Shown: positions 26,056 through 35,701 of the stretch, piece after piece
Layout: each line of letters begins with the position of its first letter
Numbering within the stretch: position 1 is the stretch's first letter
DNA from: Bacteroidota bacterium
GTDB lineage: Bacteria; Bacteroidota; Bacteroidia; Bacteroidales; FEN-979
Direction: 5' to 3'
Assembly: GCA_026391715.1 (NCBI GenBank)
Contig: JAPLDO010000233.1
Location: 17,033-81,032 of the forward strand
Length of the DNA stretch: 64,000 nucleotides
Program-made: the position numbers and the translations under genes
Notes under the pieces: generated by a model
What the model was told of the DNA's origin: nothing
The model's input: the letters and a program-made list of their open reading frames with translations, nothing else
Database searches by the model: none

Positions 26056-28677
26056 ATGATTAAATTTTTCCTGAATAATCAACTGATTTGCTTTTCAGGG
26101 AATGAAGAGCTGACCCTGCTGAACTACATTCGCGGCTCAGCGGGCATAACCTCGGTTAAGGATGGCTGTTCCGGACAGGCAGCCTGTGGCGCATGTATGG
26201 TGGAAATTGACGGGAAGGCAAAGTTATCCTGCACCCAAAAACTGAAACTCATGGAGGGAAAGCGGGTTATCACCATGGAAGGCATTCCCGATAAAATCCG
26301 CGAAATCATAGCGCAAGCTTATGTTAATAAAGGCGCCGTACAATGTGGCTTTTGTACGCCCGGACTAATCATGCGCACAAAAGTTTTGTTCGGAGAAAAT
26401 CCAAATCCCAACCGGGAAGAAATTAAAAAGGCGATCAACCTGAATCTTTGTCGCTGCACCGGATATATAAAAATTGTTGACGCCATTGAAGAGGCTTTGA
26501 AGAAACTGCGGGTAAGGAGCGAAAAGGATGACGAAAGGGAATCGCCAGTTCATCCTCCGGTAAAAGCCGGAATCGGCGAACCGCTACGCAAATATGACGC
26601 ATATAATACCGCCATCGGGAAAAAACTTTTCGTCAACGACATGCATTTCCCCGGAATGTTATATGGCGCATTACGTTTCAGCGACCATCCCAGAGCCGCA
26701 GTATTATCTGTTGATGTTTCGGAAGCCTTGAAAACAGAGGGTGTGGTAAGAGTTTTCACAGCCGCCGACGTTCCAGGCGAAAGATATACCGGACTTATTT
26801 TCAGCGACTGGCCTCTGATGATTGCCAAAGGAGAGATCACAAGGTATATTGGCGATGTGATTGCAGGCGTGGTAGCCACAGATGAAGAGACCGCGAGGAG
26901 AGCGTCAAAGCTCATCCGTATAGATTATGAAGTATTTGAGCCGGTTTCTGATCCTGAAAAGGCTATTGAGCCAGATTCTCCCGAAGTTCACCCCGGAAAG
27001 CCGAACCTGCTGGAGAGGTGCATGGTCAGTCGCGGAGATCCAATAGAAACGGTTTTCGGCAATTCAAAATATGTTGTTTCCGGAATCTATGAAACGCAGC
27101 GAATTGAACACGCTTTCCTCGAAACCGAGGCTGCCATTGCTCTCCCCGATGGCGACGGGATTCGCCTCTATTCCCAGGGTCAGGGAATTTATGTTGACCA
27201 ACGACAGGTTGCTTCACTTCTCGCGCTTGATGAAGATAAGGTTCGCGTAACTCTCGCGCCCTGCGGCGGCGGCTTCGGCGGTCGCGAAGATATGACCGTT
27301 CAGGGTCATGCCGCGTTGTTTGCCTGGCATTTGAAATGCCCTGTGCTGGTGCATCTTTCGCGTGAGGAATCAATAATCATGCACCCAAAGCGACATCCGG
27401 TAAAGATGGACGTCACGCTCTCCTGCGATGAACAAGGAATGTTTACAGGGTTGAAAATGTTGGCGGTTGGCGATTCTGGGGCTTACGCTTCGGTAGGAAC
27501 CAAGGTGATGGAGCGAGTTGCAGGTCATGCCAGCGGAGGCTATCATGTTCCATCGGTTGATATAGAATCTCTGACCGTTTATACCAACAATATTCCTTCA
27601 GGCGCTATGCGCGGATTTGGAGCCAACCAGGCGGCTTTCGCACTGGAAAGTTGTGTTGACGAGTTGTGCGAAAAAGGCGGATTCGACAGGTGGCAGTTCC
27701 GGTTTAAAAATGCGCTTGACCATGGAAAGATGACTGCCACAGGGCAGATTCTTGGAGAAGGAGTCGGGATCAAAGCCTGTCTGACGGCATTGAAAGATCA
27801 TTTTTATTCTGCAAAATATGCGGGCATTGCCTGTGGAATAAAAAATTCCGGAGTTGGAAATGGCATGACCGATTTCAGCGATGTAAAAATCAGCATTCTT
27901 AATAACGGCAGGGTTTTGATTGAACATGGCTGGACAGAAATGGGTCAAGGAGTGCAGAATATGGCAATCCAGACCCTTCACGAGGAAACCGGTATCGCCG
28001 CTTCCATGATTGATGTGGTTGTGGACACTAATGCAGGGCTACCTACCGGAATGACAACTTCATCGCGGGCTACAGCTTTGCTGGGAAATGCTATAATTGA
28101 CGCTTCAGTCGCGATCCGCAACGACATCAGTCAGTGTATTCAGGGCTTTGGCGATATTGAAGAAAATCAGCTTAGCCTTGCCCTTCTTCAGTTGGCAGGA
28201 AAAACCTATTCAGGAAAATATTATTGCGACTGGACTACCAAACCTGGCGCCGACGTCGAAAAAATTGTCACACATTATTCTTATGGTTATGCCGCTCAAC
28301 TTGTCATTCTGAACGACGAGGGTGAAATAGAAAAAGTTTACGCGGCGCACGATGCCGGAAAGATCATGAACCCCATGCTTTTCGAGGGACAGATTCAGGG
28401 AGCTGTTCACATGGGACTTGGTTATGCGCTGACAGAAGATTTACCGATGGAAAAAAGCAGGCTTACGAGCGCGAATCTTCGTGATTGCGGAGTATTAACC
28501 GCTTCGCAAACCCCTGAAATTATCGTTATCGGCATTGAAGAGGCAGACCCGGTTGGACCTTATGGCGCTAAAGGAATTGGCGAAATCGGACTGGTTCCAA
28601 CGGCGGCGGCGACGGCAAATGCACTGTATCAGTTCGACAAAATCAGAAGGAAAAAGTTACCGATGAAAAGAACCTGA
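26056..28677 (+). CDS. xdhD: XdhD-like molybdenum hydroxylase (xanthine/hypoxanthine dehydrogenase family), FeS and Mo domains fused
   Basis: A protein of 873 residues. N-terminal plant-type [2Fe-2S] domain with Cys38, Cys44, Cys47 and Cys59; second [2Fe-2S] domain with Cys97, Cys100, Cys132 and Cys134 (QCGFCTPG; NLCRCTGY). Hammerhead domain from about 172, then the Mo-cofactor domains: GGFGGREDMTVQGHAALFAW, AMRGFGANQAAFALE, and active-site Glu842 in YGAKGIGEIGL. There is no FAD domain, so electrons must leave by another route. This FeS-Mo fusion without FAD is the architecture of E. coli XdhD, whose cluster (with ygeY) has been tied to selenium-dependent hydroxylases. Substrate is probably a purine or related heterocycle. 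No FAD subunit or cofactor-insertion gene is nearby. Confidence 0.88.
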   Translation: MIKFFLNNQLICFSGNEELTLLNYIRGSAGITSVKDGCSGQAACGACMVEIDGKAKLSCTQKLKLMEGKRVITMEGIPDKIREIIAQAYVNKGAVQCGFCTPGLIMRTKVLFGENPNPNREEIKKAINLNLCRCTGYIKIVDAIEEALKKLRVRSEKDDERESPVHPPVKAGIGEPLRKYDAYNTAIGKKLFVNDMHFPGMLYGALRFSDHPRAAVLSVDVSEALKTEGVVRVFTAADVPGERYTGLIFSDWPLMIAKGEITRYIGDVIAGVVATDEETARRASKLIRIDYEVFEPVSDPEKAIEPDSPEVHPGKPNLLERCMVSRGDPIETVFGNSKYVVSGIYETQRIEHAFLETEAAIALPDGDGIRLYSQGQGIYVDQRQVASLLALDEDKVRVTLAPCGGGFGGREDMTVQGHAALFAWHLKCPVLVHLSREESIIMHPKRHPVKMDVTLSCDEQGMFTGLKMLAVGDSGAYASVGTKVMERVAGHASGGYHVPSVDIESLTVYTNNIPSGAMRGFGANQAAFALESCVDELCEKGGFDRWQFRFKNALDHGKMTATGQILGEGVGIKACLTALKDHFYSAKYAGIACGIKNSGVGNGMTDFSDVKISILNNGRVLIEHGWTEMGQGVQNMAIQTLHEETGIAASMIDVVVDTNAGLPTGMTTSSRATALLGNAIIDASVAIRNDISQCIQGFGDIEENQLSLALLQLAGKTYSGKYYCDWTTKPGADVEKIVTHYSYGYAAQLVILNDEGEIEKVYAAHDAGKIMNPMLFEGQIQGAVHMGLGYALTEDLPMEKSRLTSANLRDCGVLTASQTPEIIVIGIEEADPVGPYGAKGIGEIGLVPTAAATANALYQFDKIRRKKLPMKRT

Positions 28678-28780
28678 CGCCAATATCTACCGTGAGATCC
28701 CTGACGAACCGGGACATTTGCTAACATCCATAAAGTTAGACATTGAGGAGATCGACGGGAACCAACGTGAGAACAACATC

Positions 28781-30076
28781 CTAACTGAAAAGTTGGATCC
28801 GGTCATCAGCCTGGTTGATTTCTATTGTTGGGAGTTCAATCCAGAAGGCGCTACCTTCGCCGACAATGCTTTCAACGCCAACCAATCCTTTTGTGGCTTC
28901 CATTATTCGCTTAACTATAGTTAGTCCAAGCCCGGCGCCTTCAGTTTCTGTTTTTTCAACCCCAATGCGTTCGAAGGGTGAAAAAAGTTTTGGAATGTCA
29001 TCCGATGGAATACCCATACCGGTATCTGTAATAGAAATCCGAACAAAAACAATTCCTTTATCGTCCATAGGCTGCGTTTCAATTTTGACTAAAATAGCGC
29101 CGCCTTGCCTGTTATACTTCACGGCATTGGTGAGCAGGTTGAACAACACTTGTTTTAAACGTTTCCTGTCGGACATTACAAAAATTGGGTTTACAGACCC
29201 ATTTACAAGCTCAGGTTTAATTTGCCTGGCATTGGCGAGTGGCTGAATCGCGTCCATCATTTCAGAAACGACACTGTTTACCTCCACAGGTTCGGATAAA
29301 AGTGGGAGTTTGCCGGATTCGATTCCTGAAATGTCTAATACAACATCTATTAATTCGAGCAGATATTTCCCGCTGGTTAAAATGTGACCGACACTTTTCT
29401 TATGTCTGGGGTTGAGTTCTCCCATATCCATCAACTGTGCAAAGCCAAGTATTGCATTCATCGGGGTCCTTAATTCATGGCTTACGCGGGAGAGGAATTC
29501 GCTTTTGGCACGATTTGCCTTCATTGCCTGGTCTCTTGATCGAATGATCTCTTCTTCAGCCCTTTTAATATCCAGGATATTTTTTTGAAGATTTTTATTG
29601 ACTTCCCTGAGCTCCTGGGTTCGCTCTTCAACTTTTAACTCAAGTGTGGCATTTAGTTCCTGAAGTTCTTGGCTTTGCCGGTGCAATTTAAGATGCGTGT
29701 AAACACGGGCTTTTACCTCTTCTGCCTGAAAAGGTTTATTGATAAAATCAACTCCGCCTGTAGTCAAAGCTTTTACGATATTAGCCGTGTCGCCCAGCGC
29801 GCTGATAAAAATAACCGGTACATCAGCCAGACCGGGGTTTGCTTTTAACCGGCGGCAAACTTCAAATCCATCCATTCCCGGCATCCTGATATCGAGCAGG
29901 ATCAAGTCAGGCTTCTCTTTTTCCGCAGCATTCAATGCCAGCATTCCGCCGGGAACGGGTCTTGTTTTATACCCTTCGGGTTCTAGTATGTCGTCAAGCA
30001 ACTTGAGATTGTCGCCAATATCATCAACTATCAGGATATTGGGAATGTATCGGCCGTCAAGGGCGTCGTCTTTCAT
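28781..30076 (-). CDS. Receiver-histidine kinase (REC-coiled coil-HisKA-HATPase)
   Basis: A protein of 431 residues. Receiver at about 12-128 with phospho-acceptor Asp62 (LILLDIRMPGMDGFEV), coiled coil at about 135-188, HisKA with His200 (SRVSHELRTPMNAILGF), HATPase at about 310-425 (DTGMGIP; GAGLGLTIVK). It is soluble, with no DNA-binding domain. It is the last gene of a three-gene operon; its ATG overlaps the stop of the hybrid kinase by four bases. Its receiver is almost identical to that of the first gene of the operon, suggesting both take phosphate from the same source. The 103 bp to the convergent XdhD-like gene hold no clear terminator. Confidence 0.93.
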   Translation of the reverse strand: MKDDALDGRYIPNILIVDDIGDNLKLLDDILEPEGYKTRPVPGGMLALNAAEKEKPDLILLDIRMPGMDGFEVCRRLKANPGLADVPVIFISALGDTANIVKALTTGGVDFINKPFQAEEVKARVYTHLKLHRQSQELQELNATLELKVEERTQELREVNKNLQKNILDIKRAEEEIIRSRDQAMKANRAKSEFLSRVSHELRTPMNAILGFAQLMDMGELNPRHKKSVGHILTSGKYLLELIDVVLDISGIESGKLPLLSEPVEVNSVVSEMMDAIQPLANARQIKPELVNGSVNPIFVMSDRKRLKQVLFNLLTNAVKYNRQGGAILVKIETQPMDDKGIVFVRISITDTGMGIPSDDIPKLFSPFERIGVEKTETEGAGLGLTIVKRIMEATKGLVGVESIVGEGSAFWIELPTIEINQADDRIQLFS

Positions 30077-32457
30077 TTTTTTCTGATTGTCAATATCTGT
30101 AACAGGTAATTATAATTAAAATCGGTTGCCTCGGTCATTAGGTGACTACAGAGATGCGGATAATCATTTTCAATGCTCTTAATATGCGCTGTAAGCAGGT
30201 GAAAATCGGCTGATTCAACTGCACGCATCATTTGTAATACCAGCTCTTCCGGCAGTTTTGCAATATCATCCTCAACGATTCCATTGTTATTCAAATATTT
30301 GGAAAGAGTGTCGGATGTTGTTTCTTCTTTGTAAACATACTCGATGCCAAGCGCCTTGCCGATTATGTCAAACAAGTCACTTTCGTGAAAGGGCTTGCGG
30401 ATATAGCCTTCGATATCAAGTGTGGATGTTTTTTGTTTCTCGTCTTCATGCGAGCTGGCGGTTACCGCAATAATCGGCGTTTGCTTCCCTTTTTCAGTTG
30501 ATTTGATGTGTCGGGTTGCCTCATAGCCATCCATCACGGGCATTCGCATATCCATCAGAATCAGGTGCGGGTTCCACTCTTCAAACTTCGTAATGGCATC
30601 TGCTCCGTTTACCGCTTCATTGGTTTCGAAACCAGCCAGTCTGAGAAAACTCCCCATTACCTGCCTGTTCTCTTCTTTATCATCTACAATCAGTAAGCGA
30701 TAAACATCGTTTGGGTTATCAATGCCCGTCACACGTTTTGAAATGTAAGCTTCACGAACTTCGGGTTTCCCCTCCCTGATTTCCACATTGATGGTAAAAA
30801 CCGAACCTTTACCTTTTTCGCTGGCAACGGTAATATCTCCCCCCATTAACAGGGCCAGTTCACGGCTCAGGGCAAGCCCCAGACCTGTGCCGCTGTTTTT
30901 CTTGATTCCGGCAGTTGTCTGTTCGAACTGTCTAAAGAGTTTTCCCAGTTCGTCCTCCGACATTCCCGGACCTGAATCCTGAATTTCGACAATCAGGCGG
31001 CTTTTGCTGTCATTACCTTTATAAACGCGGGTATTTACGGTAACTCCGCCTTTGTCGGTGAATTTTATTGCATTTCCGATAAGATTGATAAGGATTTGTC
31101 GTAATTTATGGTCATCTGTAATGATATGATGCGGAAGATCGCCGGAGGCTTCAATAACCAACTGAAGTTGTTTGGATTGGGCTTGTTCTTTGAACATCAT
31201 CTGTACGTCGTTCAAAACAGCATGCAGATCAAAATTTGTAGGGTTTAACACTGCGCGGCCAGCTTCCATTTTAGACAATTCAAGAATGTCGTTTATGAGT
31301 TTTAGCAAATGTTCGCCGGCTCGATTGATGGAGGCAACAAACTCCTTTTGTGAATTGGTTAATGATTTTTCCCGGTTCATCAGTTGCGAAAACCCAATGA
31401 TCGCGTTCAGTGGCGTTCTGATTTCATGCGACATATTCGTCAGGAATGTACTCTTAGCCTTATTGGCAACTTCGGCGTCTTCCTTTGCCTTAAGGAGCGC
31501 TATTTCAGCCTTCTTGCGCTCAGTGATATCGCGGGTGACGCCAATCATAGATACTGAACTTCCGTCATTCTCCAGTACCGGATAACAAAAAGATTCGGTC
31601 AACAATGTAGACCCGTCTTTACGATAATACTCAAGTTCTCCATGAAAGTCTGGCAGAGGCAGTCCAGTCACAAAAGCAGCATGTAGTTGCTGAACGTAAC
31701 CTATGCTAATGACTTGAGAATCTGGTGTGAGTATCTTGTCAAGCGGCTGGTTCATCGCCTCCTCCACAGTGAGGCCGCGCAACAGCTCCACGGCTGGACT
31801 GACATAAGTAATGGTGCCGTCAAGATTCATGGTATAGACGACATCCCTGGTATTTTGTGCCAATAACCGGTAACGTTCTTCGCTGATCCGCAACTCATCT
31901 TCCACCCGTTTGCGCTCGGTGATGTCGGTGATGAAGCCATGCCACATCACCGATCCATCCGCCTCCTTCTGAGGTATAGCATTGCCGTAGAGTGAGTGGA
32001 TGGTGTCATCATCAAATTTCACCCGGTATTCATGTTGCCAGGGAGTGAGGTTTTGCGCCGATTCCTTGATTGAAGCGACAACGCCGGCAAGGTCGTCAGG
32101 ATGACCATTTGCAAATACCTTTGAAGCATCTTCTCGCACTTCATCGGGGCTTACCCGGTATATCTCCCTGATAGCCTCGCTGGCGTAAGGGAAACAGGAG
32201 GTTCCGTCGGGGCGCAGAAGATATTGGTAAACAAGTCCGGGAACCCGGCTGGCGATTTTCTTCAGATTATCCTGTTGAAATGCCAGTTCTTTGTTGGCAA
32301 TGAGCAGCTCTTCGGCTCGTTTTGTTTTTTCTTCGTTTTGAAATGCCAGTTCTTCTATAAGTTCAAGTATTTTGGCTTCTGACTTCATTTTGAGCAACTC
32401 TTCAGCCTTTTGACGAATAATTTCGGCTGTTGATTTGTTTTCGGCATTTTTTTTCAT
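30073..32457 (-). CDS. Hybrid histidine kinase (PAS-PAS-HisKA-HATPase-REC)
   Basis: A protein of 794 residues. N-terminal coiled coil at about 10-65, PAS 1 at about 68-183 ending WHGFITDITERKR, PAS 2 at about 193-315 ending MIGVTRDITERKK, HisKA with His344 (NMSHEIRTPLNAIIGF), HATPase (DSGPGMS; GTGLGLALSRE), receiver at about 586-705 with Asp636 (HLILMDMRMPVMDGYE). The C-terminal 75 residues after the receiver are helical and contain no Hpt His motif that I can see. No membrane segments. It is the middle gene of the operon, overlapping both neighbours by 4 nt, so it may exchange phosphate with the two receiver-kinases encoded on either side. Confidence 0.92.
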   Translation of the reverse strand: MKKNAENKSTAEIIRQKAEELLKMKSEAKILELIEELAFQNEEKTKRAEELLIANKELAFQQDNLKKIASRVPGLVYQYLLRPDGTSCFPYASEAIREIYRVSPDEVREDASKVFANGHPDDLAGVVASIKESAQNLTPWQHEYRVKFDDDTIHSLYGNAIPQKEADGSVMWHGFITDITERKRVEDELRISEERYRLLAQNTRDVVYTMNLDGTITYVSPAVELLRGLTVEEAMNQPLDKILTPDSQVISIGYVQQLHAAFVTGLPLPDFHGELEYYRKDGSTLLTESFCYPVLENDGSSVSMIGVTRDITERKKAEIALLKAKEDAEVANKAKSTFLTNMSHEIRTPLNAIIGFSQLMNREKSLTNSQKEFVASINRAGEHLLKLINDILELSKMEAGRAVLNPTNFDLHAVLNDVQMMFKEQAQSKQLQLVIEASGDLPHHIITDDHKLRQILINLIGNAIKFTDKGGVTVNTRVYKGNDSKSRLIVEIQDSGPGMSEDELGKLFRQFEQTTAGIKKNSGTGLGLALSRELALLMGGDITVASEKGKGSVFTINVEIREGKPEVREAYISKRVTGIDNPNDVYRLLIVDDKEENRQVMGSFLRLAGFETNEAVNGADAITKFEEWNPHLILMDMRMPVMDGYEATRHIKSTEKGKQTPIIAVTASSHEDEKQKTSTLDIEGYIRKPFHESDLFDIIGKALGIEYVYKEETTSDTLSKYLNNNGIVEDDIAKLPEELVLQMMRAVESADFHLLTAHIKSIENDYPHLCSHLMTEATDFNYNYLLQILTIRKK

Positions 32458-33605
32458 GCGTTTGGAATTGTAAAAATGAACATACTGCCTTCACAAGGAG
32501 AGGATTCTACCCAAATATTTCCGCCATGTTTTTCGACAAATTCTTTACATAGAATTAAACCGAGACCGGTTCCTTTCTCGTTGTTGGTGCCGGGGGTCGA
32601 ATAGGTTTCGTCGAGGCGGAATAGTTTTTCAATTCTGTCTTTTGAAATGCCAACCCCTGAATCCCTCACCGTTACTGTTAGTACGTCTGGTTTTTCTACT
32701 GCCGAAATGGTTATCTCGCCGCCAGGGTTAGTGAATTTTATGGCGTTGGAAATCAGGTTCCGGAAAACGGTATTTATCATCGCCTGATCAGCGTAAACAG
32801 TGGCATTCAAAGGTAAATCCTTTTTGATGGCGATTGATTTTTGCCCGGCAATGTCATCAAATAAAGAGGTAATTTTTTTAATAAAATCAACCATTTCGAA
32901 ATGCTCAGGAATGAATTCCATCCTGCCGGTTTTGGCGCGGACCCATTCCATCAGGTTCATGAGCAGATCAACTGACTTTTGGGAGGATTTAAGGATAATT
33001 TCGGCATGTTTTTCAATTCCGTCATAATCCTTTTCCCTGACTTGTTCGACAAGAATTTCGCTAAAACCCATAATAGCGTGAAAAGGACTTTTAAGGTCGT
33101 GAGCGATGATTGAGAAGAATTTATCTTTGGTTGCGTTAAGTTTCTCAAGTTCTTTGGTCTGGCGCTTCAGCTTTTCTTTTTGTTCCAGAAGCTCCAGGCT
33201 TTGATTATGAAGTTTAAGATGGGTTTGAGCCCGCGCTATGACTTCTTCTGCCTGAAAAGGTTTATTGATATAATCAACTCCGCCTGTAGTCAAAGCTTTT
33301 ACGATATTAGGCGTGTCGCCCAGCGCGCTGATAAAAATAACCGGTACATCTGCCAGACCGGGGTTTGCTTTTAACCGGCGGCAAACTTCAAATCCATCCA
33401 TTCCCGGCATCATGATATCGAGCAGGATCAGATCGGGCTTTTCTATTTCAGCCGCCTTTAATGCCAGTTCTCCGCCGGGAACAAGTCGCGTTTTATATCC
33501 TTCGGGTTTTAGTATATCATCAAGTAATCTGAGATTGTCGCCAATATCATCAACGATAAGAATGTTGGGAATATGGCTGGCTACATGGTGTTGTTCAACT
33601 TTCAT
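32454..33605 (-). CDS. Receiver-histidine kinase (REC-HisKA-HATPase)
   Basis: A protein of 383 residues. Receiver at about 12-128 with Asp63 (LILLDIMMPGMDGFEV), coiled coil at about 138-160, HisKA with His169 in a FFSIIAHDLKSPFHAIMGF box of a different subclass from the other two, HATPase with DSGVGIS and GTGLGLILCKEF. First gene of the kinase operon, divergent from the GH30 gene of PUL 2. The receiver is nearly the same as that at 28781, whereas the kinase halves differ, pointing to domain duplication or gene conversion. No output domain is present in the operon. Confidence 0.93.
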   Translation of the reverse strand: MKVEQHHVASHIPNILIVDDIGDNLRLLDDILKPEGYKTRLVPGGELALKAAEIEKPDLILLDIMMPGMDGFEVCRRLKANPGLADVPVIFISALGDTPNIVKALTTGGVDYINKPFQAEEVIARAQTHLKLHNQSLELLEQKEKLKRQTKELEKLNATKDKFFSIIAHDLKSPFHAIMGFSEILVEQVREKDYDGIEKHAEIILKSSQKSVDLLMNLMEWVRAKTGRMEFIPEHFEMVDFIKKITSLFDDIAGQKSIAIKKDLPLNATVYADQAMINTVFRNLISNAIKFTNPGGEITISAVEKPDVLTVTVRDSGVGISKDRIEKLFRLDETYSTPGTNNEKGTGLGLILCKEFVEKHGGNIWVESSPCEGSMFIFTIPNA

Positions 33606-33658
33606 AGTTCAATATTTAGTTATGCTGACCGGGGTAAGGCATTGTCGAAAATATAACC

Positions 33659-33684
33659 GCCAAAGAGTTTAGTAACACTTTGGC
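33659..33684. promoter_or_regulatory. Inverted repeat upstream of the kinase operon
   Basis: GCCAAAGAGTT and AACACTTTGGC pair at 10 of 11 positions around a 4-nt centre, 54 bp upstream of the first kinase ATG. Just downstream on the minus strand is TATATTTTCG, a near match to the -7 element. It may be an operator. From 33685 to 33960 I see nothing recognisable. Confidence 0.4.
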
Positions 33685-33970
33685 AATTTGGAAAAGGATT
33701 TTAATATTTTTAACCCCTGACTCAAAAATGTATATTATGTAAAAGTAGTTTATAATTCAGGAAACTGACGATAAACCTTTGAATTTTGTTAATGTAAGTG
33801 TGATTCAATGATGGTATATGGCATTGGGAATAGTATAATACTCCCCAATTATAAGAAAGAAATATTATTTGATTTGAGAAAAACATTGGTTTTACTACTC
33901 AAAGAAGATGGAATGTATTACATTTGGAAAGATCAAATTCCAACCAAAGTCGATCCAACAATTTGAATGA

Positions 33971-34127
33971 AGAGCCTGATCCGAAAAGGAAACAATTTGG
34001 ACCAAAGTCCAGTAAATATCTGGTTATCAATTGCCACTACCTTAAGGTAGTGGCAATTCAAGTTGCTGATATACCGGGCTCGCAGCCAAATTTTTATTTT
34101 TATAACCACTTTTCGGAGTGGGCTCAA
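33971..34127. mobile_element. MITE-like element (copy D) upstream of GH30
   Basis: The left end is GAGCCTGATCCGAAAAG and the right end is ACTTTTCGGAGTGGGCTCAA, with a perfect 30-bp palindrome at 34029-34058 (half-site AATTGCCACTACCTT). It runs in the opposite orientation to copies C and E (TTTGGACCAAAGTCC is on the left). The right end abuts the -7 box of the GH30 gene. About 157 bp, no ORF. Confidence 0.8.
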
Positions 34128-34135
34128 AATTGAAG

Positions 34136-34143
34136 TAATTTTG
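34136..34143 (+). promoter_or_regulatory. -7 promoter element for PUL 2 (GH30 gene)
   Basis: TAATTTTG matches TAnnTTTG and ends 20 bp before the GH30 ATG. The MITE right end stops 8 bp upstream, so the -33 region of this promoter is supplied by the element. Confidence 0.5.
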
Positions 34144-34163
34144 TAATAACTAAACACTGTTGT

Positions 34164-35627
34164 ATGAAAAAGCTGATTCTTCTACTTAGTCTTCTTTGGT
34201 TGTTGTCACCTGATATTTTAATTGCCGGCAATACGCCGGATAACCCGGTTGCTCCTGCCGGGAAAAAGGTAACTGTTTATACTACCGCCGAGAATACGAA
34301 ATTCAGGATTTCAGCCACAGAAACTCTTATTATGTCCGATTTCGGTCAGCCATTAGAAACTCAACCTTGTATTTTTGTGGATCCCGGCAAAACCTTCCAG
34401 ACCTTCATTGGGATTGGCGCAGCTTTAACAGACGCTTCAGCGGAAACTTTTGCGAAAATGCCAAAAGATAAGCAGCAGGAAATTCTGCAAAACTATTTTG
34501 ATCCTCAAAAGGGAATTGGCTATACGCTTGCGCGAACCAACATTCACAGTTGCGATTTTTCCAGTGGCAGCTATACGTATGTTGATGAAAATGACGCCGA
34601 TTTGAAATCATTCACCATTGCCCACGACAGGGAATTCCGGATACCATTCATCAAACAGGCGATTGCTGCGGCAGGCGGTAAACTTACTTTGTATGCAAGT
34701 CCCTGGAGCCCCCCGGCATGGATGAAGGATAATAATAATATGTTGCAGGGTGGAAAACTGAAACCGGCTTTTTATCAAAGCTGGGCAAATTATTTTGTCA
34801 AGTTTATCAGCGCTTATCAGGCGGAGGGCGTCCCGGTTTGGGGAATCAGCGTTCAGAATGAACCTATGGCAAAACAAAAGTGGGAATCCTGTATTTTTAC
34901 TGCGGAAGATGAAAGAGATTTTATTAAGAATTTCCTCGGACCCACTCTGAAGAAAGCTGGAATGAGCGATAAAAAACTTATTGCCTGGGATCACAACCGC
35001 GACCTGATTTATCAGCGCGCCAGCACAATTCTTGATGATCCTGAAGCTGCAAAATACGTCTGGGGCATTGGATTTCATTGGTATGAAACCTGGACAGGCG
35101 GAGGGAATATCTTCGATAATGTTAAACGTGTTGCTGAATCGTATCCCGAAAAGGCGCTGATTTTTACCGAAGGCTGCGCCGAAAGTTTCACTTTCAGTAA
35201 AATGAATGAATGGAAATGGGGAGAAATATATGGGCGAAATATGATCAATGATTTCAACAACGGCGCGGTTGGCTGGACAGATTGGAACATAGCGCTTGAT
35301 GAAACCGGCGGTCCGAATCACGTTCAGAATTTGTGCTTTGCGCCGCTTCATGCAAATACAAAAACCGGCGAGTTGTATTATCTAAGTTCATTTTATTATA
35401 TCGGACATTTCTCGAAATTTATCCGCCCCGGCGCTAAAAGAATCATCAGCTCGGCAAGCCAGGGCCAGCTACTTACAACTGCTTTCCTCAATACCGATGG
35501 AAAAATCGCGGTTATTGTAATGAATCAAAGTGAAGATAAAATTCCATATCGTTTATGGATACATGGACAGGCTGCTGAAACAATTAGTTTACCACATTCG
35601 ATACAGACTTTGGTGGTGGATTTTTGA
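34164..35627 (+). CDS. GH30-family beta-glucanase/glucosidase (PUL 2)
   Basis: A protein of 487 residues: signal peptide to about 21, TIM-barrel with side beta-domain. GFGA-like start (FQTFIGIGAALTDASAETF), ASPWSPPAWMKDNNNMLQGG, acid/base Glu233 in GISVQNEP, nucleophile Glu336 in LIFTEGC, and the C-terminal beta-domain ending TLVVDF. GH30 subfamilies 1 and 3 retain beta-glucosylceramide and beta-1,6-glucan activity; the context with SusC/D, GH144 and GH3 favours a glucan. No sorting domain or lipobox, so probably periplasmic. First gene of PUL 2, 74 bp before SusC. Confidence 0.9.
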   Translation: MKKLILLLSLLWLLSPDILIAGNTPDNPVAPAGKKVTVYTTAENTKFRISATETLIMSDFGQPLETQPCIFVDPGKTFQTFIGIGAALTDASAETFAKMPKDKQQEILQNYFDPQKGIGYTLARTNIHSCDFSSGSYTYVDENDADLKSFTIAHDREFRIPFIKQAIAAAGGKLTLYASPWSPPAWMKDNNNMLQGGKLKPAFYQSWANYFVKFISAYQAEGVPVWGISVQNEPMAKQKWESCIFTAEDERDFIKNFLGPTLKKAGMSDKKLIAWDHNRDLIYQRASTILDDPEAAKYVWGIGFHWYETWTGGGNIFDNVKRVAESYPEKALIFTEGCAESFTFSKMNEWKWGEIYGRNMINDFNNGAVGWTDWNIALDETGGPNHVQNLCFAPLHANTKTGELYYLSSFYYIGHFSKFIRPGAKRIISSASQGQLLTTAFLNTDGKIAVIVMNQSEDKIPYRLWIHGQAAETISLPHSIQTLVVDF

Positions 35628-35701
35628 CCGCAATAAAATAAATTTCCACACCAAACTATTTTAGTACTTTTATCATTTATTTTTCACAAAAAATTCAGGT
35701 T

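Noticed and set aside
30073..32457. C-terminal Hpt domain in the middle hybrid kinase
   Set aside because: The helical tail has no His in an Hpt-like context that I could identify.
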